Assembly (NCBI GenBank): GCA_029262315.1
Contig: JAJCZP010000279.1
Span: forward strand, 1 to 39,452
DNA from: Deltaproteobacteria bacterium
GTDB taxonomy: Bacteria; Desulfobacterota; Binatia; UTPRO1
Length of the DNA: 39,452 bases
Direction: 5' to 3'
In this document: positions 24,568 to 32,306 of the stretch, piece by piece
Numbering within the stretch: position 1 is the first letter of the stretch
Layout of the letters: each line of letters begins with the position of its first letter
Program-made: the position numbers and the translations under genes
The notes under the pieces: generated by a model
Databases searched by the model: none
What the model was told of the DNA's origin: nothing
What the model saw: the letters and a program-made list of their open reading frames with translations, nothing else

Positions 24568-26451
24568 ATGCATCGCCCCGTCTGGCTCCTGAGCATGGAT
24601 ACCGAGCAGTTTCGGGCCCCTCCGATGACGACGGGGGGCCTGAAGGCGTACTTTGGCGCCTACGGCACGACCACGCGGGCAACTGATGTCGAACTGGTCC
24701 ACTTCCTTGCGGCCGCTGAGGCCACGGCATGGCTCGATGGTGAGTGCGAGACAAAGCTCCTGCCACAAGCGCAAGCCGCGGCTGCGGCCGGCGTGCAACC
24801 CGTAATTGGGCTCAGCTGTTACACCTGGAACGTTGCTGAATTCCTCGCCATCGCACGCCATATCAAGACGCGCGTCCCGGAGGTCCTGATCGTCGCCGGG
24901 GGACCCCACGTGCAACGGGCAGAGGACTTCCTCTTCGACGAGTCCGTGGATGTCGTCGTGCTCGGCGAGGGTGAGGAAACCCTGGCCGCCATCCTCGATC
25001 TCCCTCCCCAGGCCTCGCTCCGCGCGGTCACGGGCTGCGCCTTCGTCGAAGAGGGCACGCTCGTCGACACGGGCGTCCGTCCGCGGACGACGGACCTCGA
25101 TCATTTGCCGTCCGCGCTCGATGTCATCCCACTCCGAAACGACGATGGCACACCGCGCTACCGCCAGATCTCCTACGAGACCAGTCGCGGCTGCCCGTAC
25201 CGCTGCGCGTTCTGCGAATGGGGCACCGGGGCGATCGGCACGAAGATGTACCAATTCTCGCTGGAGCGATTTCAGCGCGACCTCGAACGGATCGCAGCCG
25301 GCGGCATCCGCGACATCTGGCTTGCCGACTCCAACTTCGGCGCCCTCCGCGAGGACGAAGCCAAAGCCGCCATGGTCGTCGAGCTCCGCGACAAGACCGG
25401 GCTGCCGCACACGCTCGCGACCTCGTGGTCGAAGAACCACAATCAGCGCGTGCAGCGAATCGTCCGCTCGCTGCATCAGCATGGCCTGCTGTCGCACTAT
25501 CATCTGGCGCTGCAAACCCTGACACCGCGTGCGCTGGAACTCAGCCACCGGACGAACATGCGCGCCAACGACTACCAGCCCATCGTCAAGTCGCTAGCCG
25601 AAGACGGCATTCCGGTCGCCGCCGAGCTCATCTGGGGCCTCCCAGGCGATACGCTTGCCGAGTTCGAACACAATCTGGACCACCTGCTGACGATCTTCCC
25701 CAACATCAACATCTTCGGGTACACACTCCTGCCCGGAACCGAGTTCTTCTCCCGCCGTGACGAGTATCGCCTCGAGACGCTCCCCGTCGCTGGCTACGGC
25801 AAAGCGAAGGGCGAGTACGTCGTCGGCTGTCACACCTTCACCCGCGCCGAAGGCGAGGAAGGGTACTTCCTCTTGGCCGCGTACATCGTGTTGGCGCGCG
25901 GCCAACTGATGCCGTTCACGACCCGCCACCTGGCATTTCTAGGCATCGCCTCGGTGGCCGGGCTCCTCCGCGAAGTGCTGCACGCGCTGCTGGTGACGTA
26001 CGCACACACGACCGACCGGATGCACGTCTACGAGAACCGCGCCGCGCTGTATGTTCAACTACTCCGCGATCGGGAGCGTACCTACGCCGCGATCAAGACC
26101 GTGGTCGGCGATTGGCTGGAACGCCACGACGCGGCTGCACTCGCGGACGACACGCTCCGCGTTCTGGCTCTCGACGAGGCGCTGTGTCCTCGGCCGGGCT
26201 CGTCGCACACGATCCGCCAGTCGTTCGACTTCGCCGCGGACCAGGTTGCGGGAACCCTCGGACGGATGGACCGGCCCCCAACGACTCTGCTGGCCGAAAC
26301 CACCGCTGGGGTCGAACTCCAGATCGAGCATCCCGCCGGCGTCGGCGATCTGATGCTCGACCCTGACGGCGGCGAGTGGGTTCGCGGCCGCATCCTCGAC
26401 CCAACCGTGTCGGACGGGCAGCCCGACGACATGCTCGCCTCCAACGCGTAG
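24568..26451 (+). CDS. B12-binding-domain radical SAM protein
   Basis: Radical SAM enzyme of 627 residues with an N-terminal cobalamin-binding-type Rossmann domain (about residues 40-150; GLSCYTWNVAEFLAIARHI, VAGGPHV, VVVLGEGEETL). The cluster motif is in ETSRGCPYRCAFCEWG, with Cys209, Cys213 and Cys216 binding the [4Fe-4S] cluster. The barrel continues through SHYHLALQTLTPRALE and IWGLPGDTLAEFEHN. The roughly 200-residue C-terminal part is specific to a subgroup I cannot name. Enzymes with this domain order are usually methyltransferases or ring-forming enzymes in lipid, cofactor or natural-product synthesis. No precursor peptide or biosynthetic cluster adjoins, apart from the small ABM protein just upstream. 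Confidence 0.9.
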   Translation: MHRPVWLLSMDTEQFRAPPMTTGGLKAYFGAYGTTTRATDVELVHFLAAAEATAWLDGECETKLLPQAQAAAAAGVQPVIGLSCYTWNVAEFLAIARHIKTRVPEVLIVAGGPHVQRAEDFLFDESVDVVVLGEGEETLAAILDLPPQASLRAVTGCAFVEEGTLVDTGVRPRTTDLDHLPSALDVIPLRNDDGTPRYRQISYETSRGCPYRCAFCEWGTGAIGTKMYQFSLERFQRDLERIAAGGIRDIWLADSNFGALREDEAKAAMVVELRDKTGLPHTLATSWSKNHNQRVQRIVRSLHQHGLLSHYHLALQTLTPRALELSHRTNMRANDYQPIVKSLAEDGIPVAAELIWGLPGDTLAEFEHNLDHLLTIFPNINIFGYTLLPGTEFFSRRDEYRLETLPVAGYGKAKGEYVVGCHTFTRAEGEEGYFLLAAYIVLARGQLMPFTTRHLAFLGIASVAGLLREVLHALLVTYAHTTDRMHVYENRAALYVQLLRDRERTYAAIKTVVGDWLERHDAAALADDTLRVLALDEALCPRPGSSHTIRQSFDFAADQVAGTLGRMDRPPTTLLAETTAGVELQIEHPAGVGDLMLDPDGGEWVRGRILDPTVSDGQPDDMLASNA

Positions 26452-26463
26452 GCGCGGACGTCA

Positions 26464-26482
26464 CGCGGGCATGATCCCCGCG
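26464..26482. terminator. Weak hairpin between convergent genes
   Basis: CGCGGG (26464-26469) and CCCGCG (26477-26482) form a 6-bp GC stem with a 7-base loop in the 51-bp gap between the convergent radical SAM and acyl-CoA ligase genes. There is no T-run on either strand, so intrinsic termination is only a possibility. Confidence 0.3.
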
Positions 26483-26502
26483 ACCCGGACGCACCTTCCC
26501 GC

Positions 26503-28020
26503 CTAGTTGACGCTGGTCTCGCGGCCCTCCCAGAACGGCGCGCGGAGCGTACGCTTGAGCACCTTGCCTGGCCCGGACTTCGGCAGCGGCTCGTGCTGGA
26601 TGTCGATCGCCTTGGGCACCTTGTACCCGGCAATGCGCTCGCGACAGAACGTGATCAACGTCTGCGGATCAACGTCGCTGGCCTCGGGCCGCGGCACGAC
26701 GACCGCATGCACCGCCTCCCCCCAGCGTTCGTCCGGAACGCCGAAGACCGCCGCTTCGAGCACGGCGGGATGCTTGTAGAGCACTTCCTCGACTTCGGTC
26801 GAGTACACGTTCTCGGCGCCGGTGACGATCATGTCCTTGCTCCGATCGACGAGGAAGAGATAGCCCTCGTCGTCCAGGTACCCAAGGTCGCCCGTCCAAT
26901 ACGCCCCGTCTCGCAGCACCGATGCCGTCTGCTCTGCTTTGTTCCAGTATCCGGCCATCACGTTGGGCCCTCGAACGACGACCTCACCGACCTCCCCCGT
27001 AGCGCGCTCGTTGCCCTCAGAATCGAACACGTGAAGGTCCACACCAGGCACGGCCTGGCCGCACGCCCGTCCGCGGTCGACCTCGATCAGTGCTTGCTCG
27101 TGGCGGAGCACGGTCGCCAGCGGCGCCAACTCAGTCGCCCCATACACCTCGACGAGTTCGGCGGTCGGGAAGGCCTCGGCGGTGCGCCGGAGAACCGCGG
27201 TCGCGATCGGAGAGCCCCCGTGAACGAGTGCTCGCAACGTCCCGGTCCGGCGCGGACGTGCCCGCTGTTCTTCCGCCATGGCTGCCAGCATGGTTGGGAC
27301 ACCCAGCGCGATCGTCACGCCCTCCTGCTCGATGAGATCGACGGCCTGACCGGGATGAAAGGTCGGAAGCACGACCTGCCGGCCGCCGGTCCAGATCGTC
27401 GGCAGCACGCCATTCTGACCAGCCGCGTGAAACAGCGGCGCGATGACGAGATACACATCGTCGGAGCGGGTCTGTGGCCCGAACCCCATCCAATGCAGTG
27501 CATTGGCGATGATGTTCCGATGCGTCAGCATGACGCCCTTCGAGGCGCCCGTCGTGCCACCGGTATAGAAGAGCCCCGCCAGCGTGTCCTCGGCCACGCC
27601 CAGACCCAGATCGCGCTCCTTCGCGTCCGCGAGCAGGCGCTCGTACTCGTCAGGCATGGCGACGACTCGCGGCACGAGGTCGGCAAACGCGGCCGGATCG
27701 CGATCAGTGATCAACACCTTGGCGCCGGCGTCCGCGAGCGCGTAGCGCAACTCCGGCTCCGCGTGCCGTGTGTTCAGTGGCACGACCACGTACCCCGCCG
27801 ATGGCACGCCCGCATAGACTTCGACGTAGCGATGGCAGTTAGCGGCAAGGATCGCGACGCGATCGCCGGGAGCCAACGCGAGCCCGTCGAGGGCTCCCGC
27901 CAACCGCCGGCAGCGCGTCCACAACTCGGCGTACGTAAGCCGATCGGTCCCACAGGTGAGCGCCTCACGGTCCGGCGCCACCTGCCGTGCCCGTGCGAGC
28001 GGCGCCAGGAAGGTCTGCAT
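26503..28020 (-). CDS. AMP-forming acyl-CoA synthetase
   Basis: Adenylate-forming ligase of 505 residues that activates a carboxylic acid with ATP and CoA. The P-loop-like A3 motif is LFYTGGTTGASKGVMLTHRN at about residues 149-168. Others are VEVYGATELAP (A5), YWTGDLGYLDDEGYLFLVDR (A7/A8 with the ATP-binding Asp and Arg), and the catalytic lysine in KSGPGKVLKR (A10). The short N-terminus and length match medium/long-chain fatty-acid or aryl-acid CoA ligases of the FadD3/FadD13 type. It may feed acyl-CoA to the many dehydrogenases in the window. The start ATG lacks an obvious ribosome-binding site. Confidence 0.93.
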   Translation of the reverse strand: MQTFLAPLARARQVAPDREALTCGTDRLTYAELWTRCRRLAGALDGLALAPGDRVAILAANCHRYVEVYAGVPSAGYVVVPLNTRHAEPELRYALADAGAKVLITDRDPAAFADLVPRVVAMPDEYERLLADAKERDLGLGVAEDTLAGLFYTGGTTGASKGVMLTHRNIIANALHWMGFGPQTRSDDVYLVIAPLFHAAGQNGVLPTIWTGGRQVVLPTFHPGQAVDLIEQEGVTIALGVPTMLAAMAEEQRARPRRTGTLRALVHGGSPIATAVLRRTAEAFPTAELVEVYGATELAPLATVLRHEQALIEVDRGRACGQAVPGVDLHVFDSEGNERATGEVGEVVVRGPNVMAGYWNKAEQTASVLRDGAYWTGDLGYLDDEGYLFLVDRSKDMIVTGAENVYSTEVEEVLYKHPAVLEAAVFGVPDERWGEAVHAVVVPRPEASDVDPQTLITFCRERIAGYKVPKAIDIQHEPLPKSGPGKVLKRTLRAPFWEGRETSVN

Positions 28021-28161
28021 CGAGCACTCTTAGCGGGAGCGGCGAACGCCTTTCAATCCACCGCGCAAGGCGCCGTCGCCGACCAGCTGCCTACGCGCCC
28101 CTCGACCCGAATCCCAGCGGCGCACGAGCGCAGAGCACACGTGCGCCGGAAGGACGGGAGC

Positions 28162-28977
28162 CTACGGACAGGGACCGAGAATCGGAGCGGTGAAGCACCG
28201 TGTGATGGTCGAGGGCAGACAGATCTCGGTGGGTCGCGTCACGCGCAGGAAATCGAGCCCCTGCGCGTTGCCGAAGTCGTTGTTGACGAAGACGAGATCA
28301 CGGCCCGGGAATCGCGGTGTGTGGTTGGCTGTCTTCACCTTGTAGCAGGCCAGGTGCACCTCGGGCAGCAGAATGCCATTCCCCATGAGATCGGTCGCGA
28401 TACACACACTGCGCGGGCGCTTCACGTCCAGTGTCAGATCCCCGAACTGATCCTCGACCTCGATCGTCGGAAACGTCGCCTTGGAACTCCGGGTGCGGAA
28501 GCACTCGTAGTGGTCGATGGGCAGCGGATCGGGAAGCGCCGGCGGCGGCGACGCTTCGCTCTTGGCGCTCGGCACCATCCAGATGTCGGGCTTCTTGGCG
28601 TCGACCAAGAACGTGCCGAACTGATTGGTCACCGTCAGACCGCGCTGGAGATCCACGCGGCGGGGGTCGGTCTGCTTGGTGCGGTATCCGACGAAATGCT
28701 CTGCTTCGGTCGGCGCCGCGGGGTCTTCGCCGTTCTTGTTGGCCGGGTTGCACAGACGCTTCGGCTTCTTCACGTCGATCGAGGTCGCTCCGAACGGGTT
28801 CTCGATGTCGACGTTGACCGTCTCGAACGGGGCCTTCTTCACTTCGTAGCACATGAAATGATTGATCGATGTCGGGATCTGCGCCTGCGCGGAGCCGGCG
28901 GCGCTCGCGCCAGCGAGTAGGGTCAGACCTGCCATGACGAATAGGCGTAAGGGACGGCAGCGGCACACGGTGCTCAT
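28162..28977 (-). CDS. Secreted protein with four Cys-containing repeats
   Basis: Exported protein of 271 residues with unknown function. The start ATG at 28977 has AGGAGG 6 bp upstream. A signal peptide (MSTVCRCRPLRLFVMAGLTL, then a small-residue stretch ending AQA) is followed by four degenerate repeats of about 55 residues. Each begins with H-aromatic/aliphatic-x-C/G-Y/F-x-(V/T)-(K/R), has a central (N/D)xFG, and ends (L/I)xVxxP near a Cys. They open at HFMCYEVKK, HFVGYRTKQ, HYECFRTRS and HLACYKVKT. The first and last copies have paired cysteines, suggesting disulphides formed outside the cytoplasm. A role in the cell surface or a matrix is possible, but not supported by neighbours. Confidence 0.82.
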   Translation of the reverse strand: MSTVCRCRPLRLFVMAGLTLLAGASAAGSAQAQIPTSINHFMCYEVKKAPFETVNVDIENPFGATSIDVKKPKRLCNPANKNGEDPAAPTEAEHFVGYRTKQTDPRRVDLQRGLTVTNQFGTFLVDAKKPDIWMVPSAKSEASPPPALPDPLPIDHYECFRTRSSKATFPTIEVEDQFGDLTLDVKRPRSVCIATDLMGNGILLPEVHLACYKVKTANHTPRFPGRDLVFVNNDFGNAQGLDFLRVTRPTEICLPSTITRCFTAPILGPCP

Positions 28978-29163
28978 GAGGATCCTCCTGGGGCTTGGGG
29001 CGGCCGGGGAACCACCAGAGCGTAGAATCAATGCCCCCTGATGGTCAACCTGTCTCGGGAACGCCGATAGTGAACCGCATGGCGTTCCGCACACGGATTG
29101 AGGAGGAGCAGCAGAGTTGCCGCTACACCGCACTGTCGGGGCCTGAAAAACCACATCGATCTC

Positions 29164-29203
29164 TCGGATGGTGACGGCGGCGGAGGCCGCCGTCACCATC
29201 CGA
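29164..29203. terminator. Strong GC hairpin downstream of the acyl-CoA dehydrogenase pair
   Basis: A perfect 17-bp inverted repeat (29164-29180 and 29187-29203, beginning TCGGATGGTGACGG) with a 6-base loop lies 35 bp after the stop of the 29239-30474 gene. Its position and stability suit a transcription terminator for the minus-strand dehydrogenase operon and would insulate the secreted-protein gene. There is no clear U-tract. Confidence 0.6.
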
Positions 29204-29238
29204 CGATTGACCGAAGCCGGAACCGGGCCTGGACCGGA

Positions 29239-30474
29239 TCACGCGCCCGTTGGGATGTCCTTGAACGGAACGGTCTTATCCACCCGAATCTCGGGCGGAA
29301 GGCCCAGCACCCGTTCGGCGATGATGTTCCGCAGCACTTCGTCGGTGCCGCCCGCGATACGCAGACCGGGAAAGCCCAGGAACCTGGCCTGCCATGCTCC
29401 GCCGTCCTCGGACGACGTCGGGTCGTACGCCCCGCCCGCCATGCCCTGCAGCTCGACTCCGAACTCGGCCATGTCTTGCCCGAGAACCGCACCGACGAGC
29501 TTCCCCATACTGGCTTCGGGACCAGGGGTCTTCCCATGGGAGAGCGCCGTCAGCGAACGGAGCCCCGTGTAGCGCAGCCCGCGCGCCCGGACCATGAAGT
29601 CCGCGAGACGCTCCTTCACCGCCGAGTCGTCGATCGCGCGTCGGCCGTCGATCTCGATGCGCTTGGCGAGTTCGATCAAGTCTTTCATCGCCGCGCCGCC
29701 ACCACCGCCGCCGATCGACGCGCGCTCGTTCATGAGGGTGGTAAGCGCCACCCTCCATCCATTGCCGACGTCGTCGAGACGATGCGCGTCCGGAATGCGC
29801 ACATCGGTAAAGAACACCTCGTTGAACGCACGGCCGCCGTTGATCTGGTGGATCGGTCGCACCTCGACGCCGGGCGCATGCATGTTGATGACGAAGTACG
29901 TGAGGCCCTTGTGCTTCGGCACGTTCGGATCGGAGCGAACGACGAGGATACCCCAGTCCGCGATCTGCGCGCCCGTGGTCCAGATCTTCTGTCCGTTGAC
30001 GACCCAGTCATCGCCATCGCGAACCGCCGTCATGCGGAGCCCGGCCAGGTCGGAGCCGGCGGCGGGCTCACTGAACAACTGGCACCAGACATTCTCGCCG
30101 GTGAGCATCCCGGGAATCCACTGCTTGCGCTGCTCGTCGGTCCCATGCGTCATGACCGTCGGGCCACACATGCCGTGCGTGATCCCGAAGATGTCGGACG
30201 GCGTCTTGCGCTTGCCCTCTTCCTGATTCCAGATGACCTGTTGGATCGACGTGGCACCGCGCCCCCCGAACTCCTTCGGCCACCGCATGCAGGCCCAGCC
30301 CGCATCGGCTTTCTTCTTCTGCCAGGCCTTGGCGACCTTGACGTCATCCTCGGTGACCGAGTCACTGCTCTCGTCGGTGGCTTCGTCCGGATTCTTGGGC
30401 TCCGTGTTCTGCTCCAGCCACGCACGCACTTCTTTCCGGAACGCGGCCTCTTCCGGGGTATCGTTGAAATCCAT
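29239..30474 (-). CDS. Acyl-CoA dehydrogenase (larger subunit of a coupled pair)
   Basis: Acyl-CoA dehydrogenase of 411 residues. FAD and substrate motifs are CQLFSEPAAGSDLAGL and WVVNGQKIWTTGAQIADWG; the C-terminal segment RIAGGTDEVLRNIIAERVLGLP includes the usual Gly-Thr-Asp-Glu. The start ATG is separated by a single base from the stop of the upstream dehydrogenase, and GAGGAGG lies inside that gene's 3' end, so translation is coupled. Adjacent unequal dehydrogenases of this type form alpha2-beta2 heterotetramers in steroid side-chain degradation (ChsE/FadE pairs). This arrangement, with the 371-residue partner, suggests the same assembly. The substrate could be a bulky cyclic or branched acyl-CoA. 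Confidence 0.94.
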   Translation of the reverse strand: MDFNDTPEEAAFRKEVRAWLEQNTEPKNPDEATDESSDSVTEDDVKVAKAWQKKKADAGWACMRWPKEFGGRGATSIQQVIWNQEEGKRKTPSDIFGITHGMCGPTVMTHGTDEQRKQWIPGMLTGENVWCQLFSEPAAGSDLAGLRMTAVRDGDDWVVNGQKIWTTGAQIADWGILVVRSDPNVPKHKGLTYFVINMHAPGVEVRPIHQINGGRAFNEVFFTDVRIPDAHRLDDVGNGWRVALTTLMNERASIGGGGGGAAMKDLIELAKRIEIDGRRAIDDSAVKERLADFMVRARGLRYTGLRSLTALSHGKTPGPEASMGKLVGAVLGQDMAEFGVELQGMAGGAYDPTSSEDGGAWQARFLGFPGLRIAGGTDEVLRNIIAERVLGLPPEIRVDKTVPFKDIPTGA

Positions 30475-30475
30475 G

Positions 30476-31591
30476 TCAGGCAGCCTCCTCTACGGCACTC
30501 ACACGCTCGACGAGCTTATGCTTCCAGCTGGCGGTCGTCCCGAGCATCGTCGAGAGCAACTTCGCGCGTCGATAAAATAGATGGCAGTCAAATTCCCACG
30601 TGAAGCCGACCCCGCCGTGCAGCTGAATCATGTCGGTGGCCATCCGGTCGAGGGCCTCGCTCGCACCGATGCGACTCAGGCATGCGGCCGCGCCCAGTTC
30701 GGGCGCATCGTGCTCGAGGGCCCACGCGCCGTAGTAGCAATTGGAACGGCCGATCTCGATGTCGCACCAGCGGTCGGCCAGGCAATGCTTGACCGCCTGG
30801 AACGATCCGATCGGGCGACCGAACGCGAAACGCTCGAGCGTATACTGCTTGGTGATCTCCAGCGCCCGGGTCGCCGCGCCCACCTGCTCGAAGGCGAGCA
30901 GCACGGCCGCGCGATCGAGGAGACGGCCGGCCAGCGCGCGTCCTTGACCCACCGCGCCCAGCGGCTCGGCCGGTACGCCCGAGAATTCGATCCGCGCCAT
31001 CGAGCGGCTCGGGTCGAACGATTCGAGCCGCGTGACCGTAGCTCCCGGGCTCGGCAGCTCGACCAGCGCCAATGTCGGCCCGTCGCCCGCCACCGCGGCC
31101 ACCACGACGAAATCGGCGATATCTCCATCGACCACCGGGACCTTGACGCCACTCAGGCTTCCGCCGTCGAGCGCGGCCGTCACGCCCGTGTAGCCATTCT
31201 GTCCGGGACGCTCGGCAAGCGCGAACGCGCCGATGGCGTCACCGCTCGCAAGCTTCGGCAGCCAGCGCTTCTTTTGCGCGTCCGACCCCGCCAGCAGCAG
31301 GGCCTCGGTGGCCAGGTAGACGCTCGAGACGAAGGGGATCGGCGCGAGGGCACGGCCAACCTCTTCCGCCAGCATCGCCAGCTCGAGGCGCCCGAAACCT
31401 GCAGCGCCGTACTCTTCGGGAATCGCCGTCGCCTGCCAGCCGAGTTCGGCGATCTGTTTCCAGAGCCGCGCTGAGTAGGATTCGTCGGATTCGAGAATCG
31501 CCCGACAATGCGCCAGCGGTGCGTGCTCGTGGAGAAAGCTAGCGGCCGTCTCCTTCAGCATCTTCTGGTCGTCAGTGAAATCGAAATTCAT
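30476..31591 (-). CDS. Acyl-CoA dehydrogenase (smaller subunit of a coupled pair)
   Basis: Acyl-CoA dehydrogenase family protein of 371 residues. The ATG at 31591 (MNFDFTDDQKMLKETAASFL) is chosen because GGAGGAG lies just upstream and the N-terminal helix begins there. Segments of the fold are visible: AEEVGRALAPIPFVSS, GAFALAERPGQNGYTG in place of the usual xxMTEPxxGSD, RPIGSFQAVKHCLADRW, and the C-terminal LHGGVGFTWEFDCHLFYRRA. The weakened FAD-side motif (AERPG for TEPxxGSD) is typical of the second subunit of heteromeric FadE pairs. The downstream gene starts after one base. It is divergent from the SH3 lipoprotein. Confidence 0.93.
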   Translation of the reverse strand: MNFDFTDDQKMLKETAASFLHEHAPLAHCRAILESDESYSARLWKQIAELGWQATAIPEEYGAAGFGRLELAMLAEEVGRALAPIPFVSSVYLATEALLLAGSDAQKKRWLPKLASGDAIGAFALAERPGQNGYTGVTAALDGGSLSGVKVPVVDGDIADFVVVAAVAGDGPTLALVELPSPGATVTRLESFDPSRSMARIEFSGVPAEPLGAVGQGRALAGRLLDRAAVLLAFEQVGAATRALEITKQYTLERFAFGRPIGSFQAVKHCLADRWCDIEIGRSNCYYGAWALEHDAPELGAAACLSRIGASEALDRMATDMIQLHGGVGFTWEFDCHLFYRRAKLLSTMLGTTASWKHKLVERVSAVEEAA

Positions 31592-31739
31592 GCTGCTCCT
31601 CCGCGGGGAATTGGCGACGCGTCGGGCGAGCGTCGCCCGAGCGGCCGCTATCCTGCCAGGCCGTCGGAGGTCATGCCAGCGCGCCCATTTCGGGACCCAG
31701 CGATTGACCAAACTCGGCGCGCAAGGATAGGCAGGGCCA

Positions 31740-32297
31740 ATGCGAGGCACTCTATCGAGCCTCCGGCGCTCGGCCGTTGGTAGCGCGGCCCTCCTGGCCG
31801 CCGCCTTCATCGCTGGATGCAGCCTGTTGCCGCCGAGACTTCCCACGGACGCCGCGGAGGCAACGCCGGTCACGGACGCCGACTCTCCGAGGAAACCCGA
31901 GGTGTTCTACACGGCAAACGCTGGCGTGAAGTTGTACGCGGCGCCCGGATTCGGCAGCGAACTGCTCGCCGAGCTTCCGCGACACCAGAAGGTATATCGA
32001 CGTGGCCTCACACGAGGCTTCGCGCAAGTAGAGGTTGACGGCACAGGCCAGGTTGGATGGGTCGAGAACGCCACCCTGATCTGGAAGATCAAGACTCGAG
32101 AGGCGCGCGAGGCACCGCCCGCGGCAGCAGCCGATAGGCGCGCTGAGCCGGAAGAAGAGCACCAGCAGGCCCGGCCAGCCGCGGATGCCCTGCCGGCGGA
32201 GGGTGCACCAGCGCCCGCCGATCGATCGAACGCCCCTGACTCGACCGAGTCCAACGAAGACTACGAGGCCAGGCCGGCCGTGTTCGACTCCTTCTAG
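31740..32297 (+). CDS. SH3-domain lipoprotein
   Basis: Predicted lipoprotein of 185 residues. A basic N-terminus and hydrophobic segment end in the lipobox AAFIAGC (Cys27). A bacterial SH3-like domain follows (about residues 57-120: NAGVKLYAAPGFGSELLAEL, then GFAQVEVDG and QVGWVENATLIWK), a fold that usually binds peptidoglycan or other envelope ligands. The C-terminal third is low-complexity, rich in Ala, Pro, Glu and Asp. It is only 9 bp upstream of the DUF389 membrane protein, so the two are very likely one operon and may act together at the envelope. Confidence 0.83.
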   Translation: MRGTLSSLRRSAVGSAALLAAAFIAGCSLLPPRLPTDAAEATPVTDADSPRKPEVFYTANAGVKLYAAPGFGSELLAELPRHQKVYRRGLTRGFAQVEVDGTGQVGWVENATLIWKIKTREAREAPPAAAADRRAEPEEEHQQARPAADALPAEGAPAPADRSNAPDSTESNEDYEARPAVFDSF

Positions 32298-32306
32298 CGA
32301 CCGCCC

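Noticed and set aside
24568-26451. ArsL-type enzyme for arsinothricin synthesis
   Set aside because: The proximity to arsM was suggestive, but ArsL is a non-canonical radical SAM enzyme, whereas this protein has a standard CxxxCxxC motif and a cobalamin domain. It is also 5 kb away on the opposite strand.
26593-28920. 775-codon plus-strand open frame
   Set aside because: It is antisense to the acyl-CoA ligase and the secreted protein, which have clear families. The frame has no recognisable domain and is rich in Arg/His, a usual artefact of high GC.
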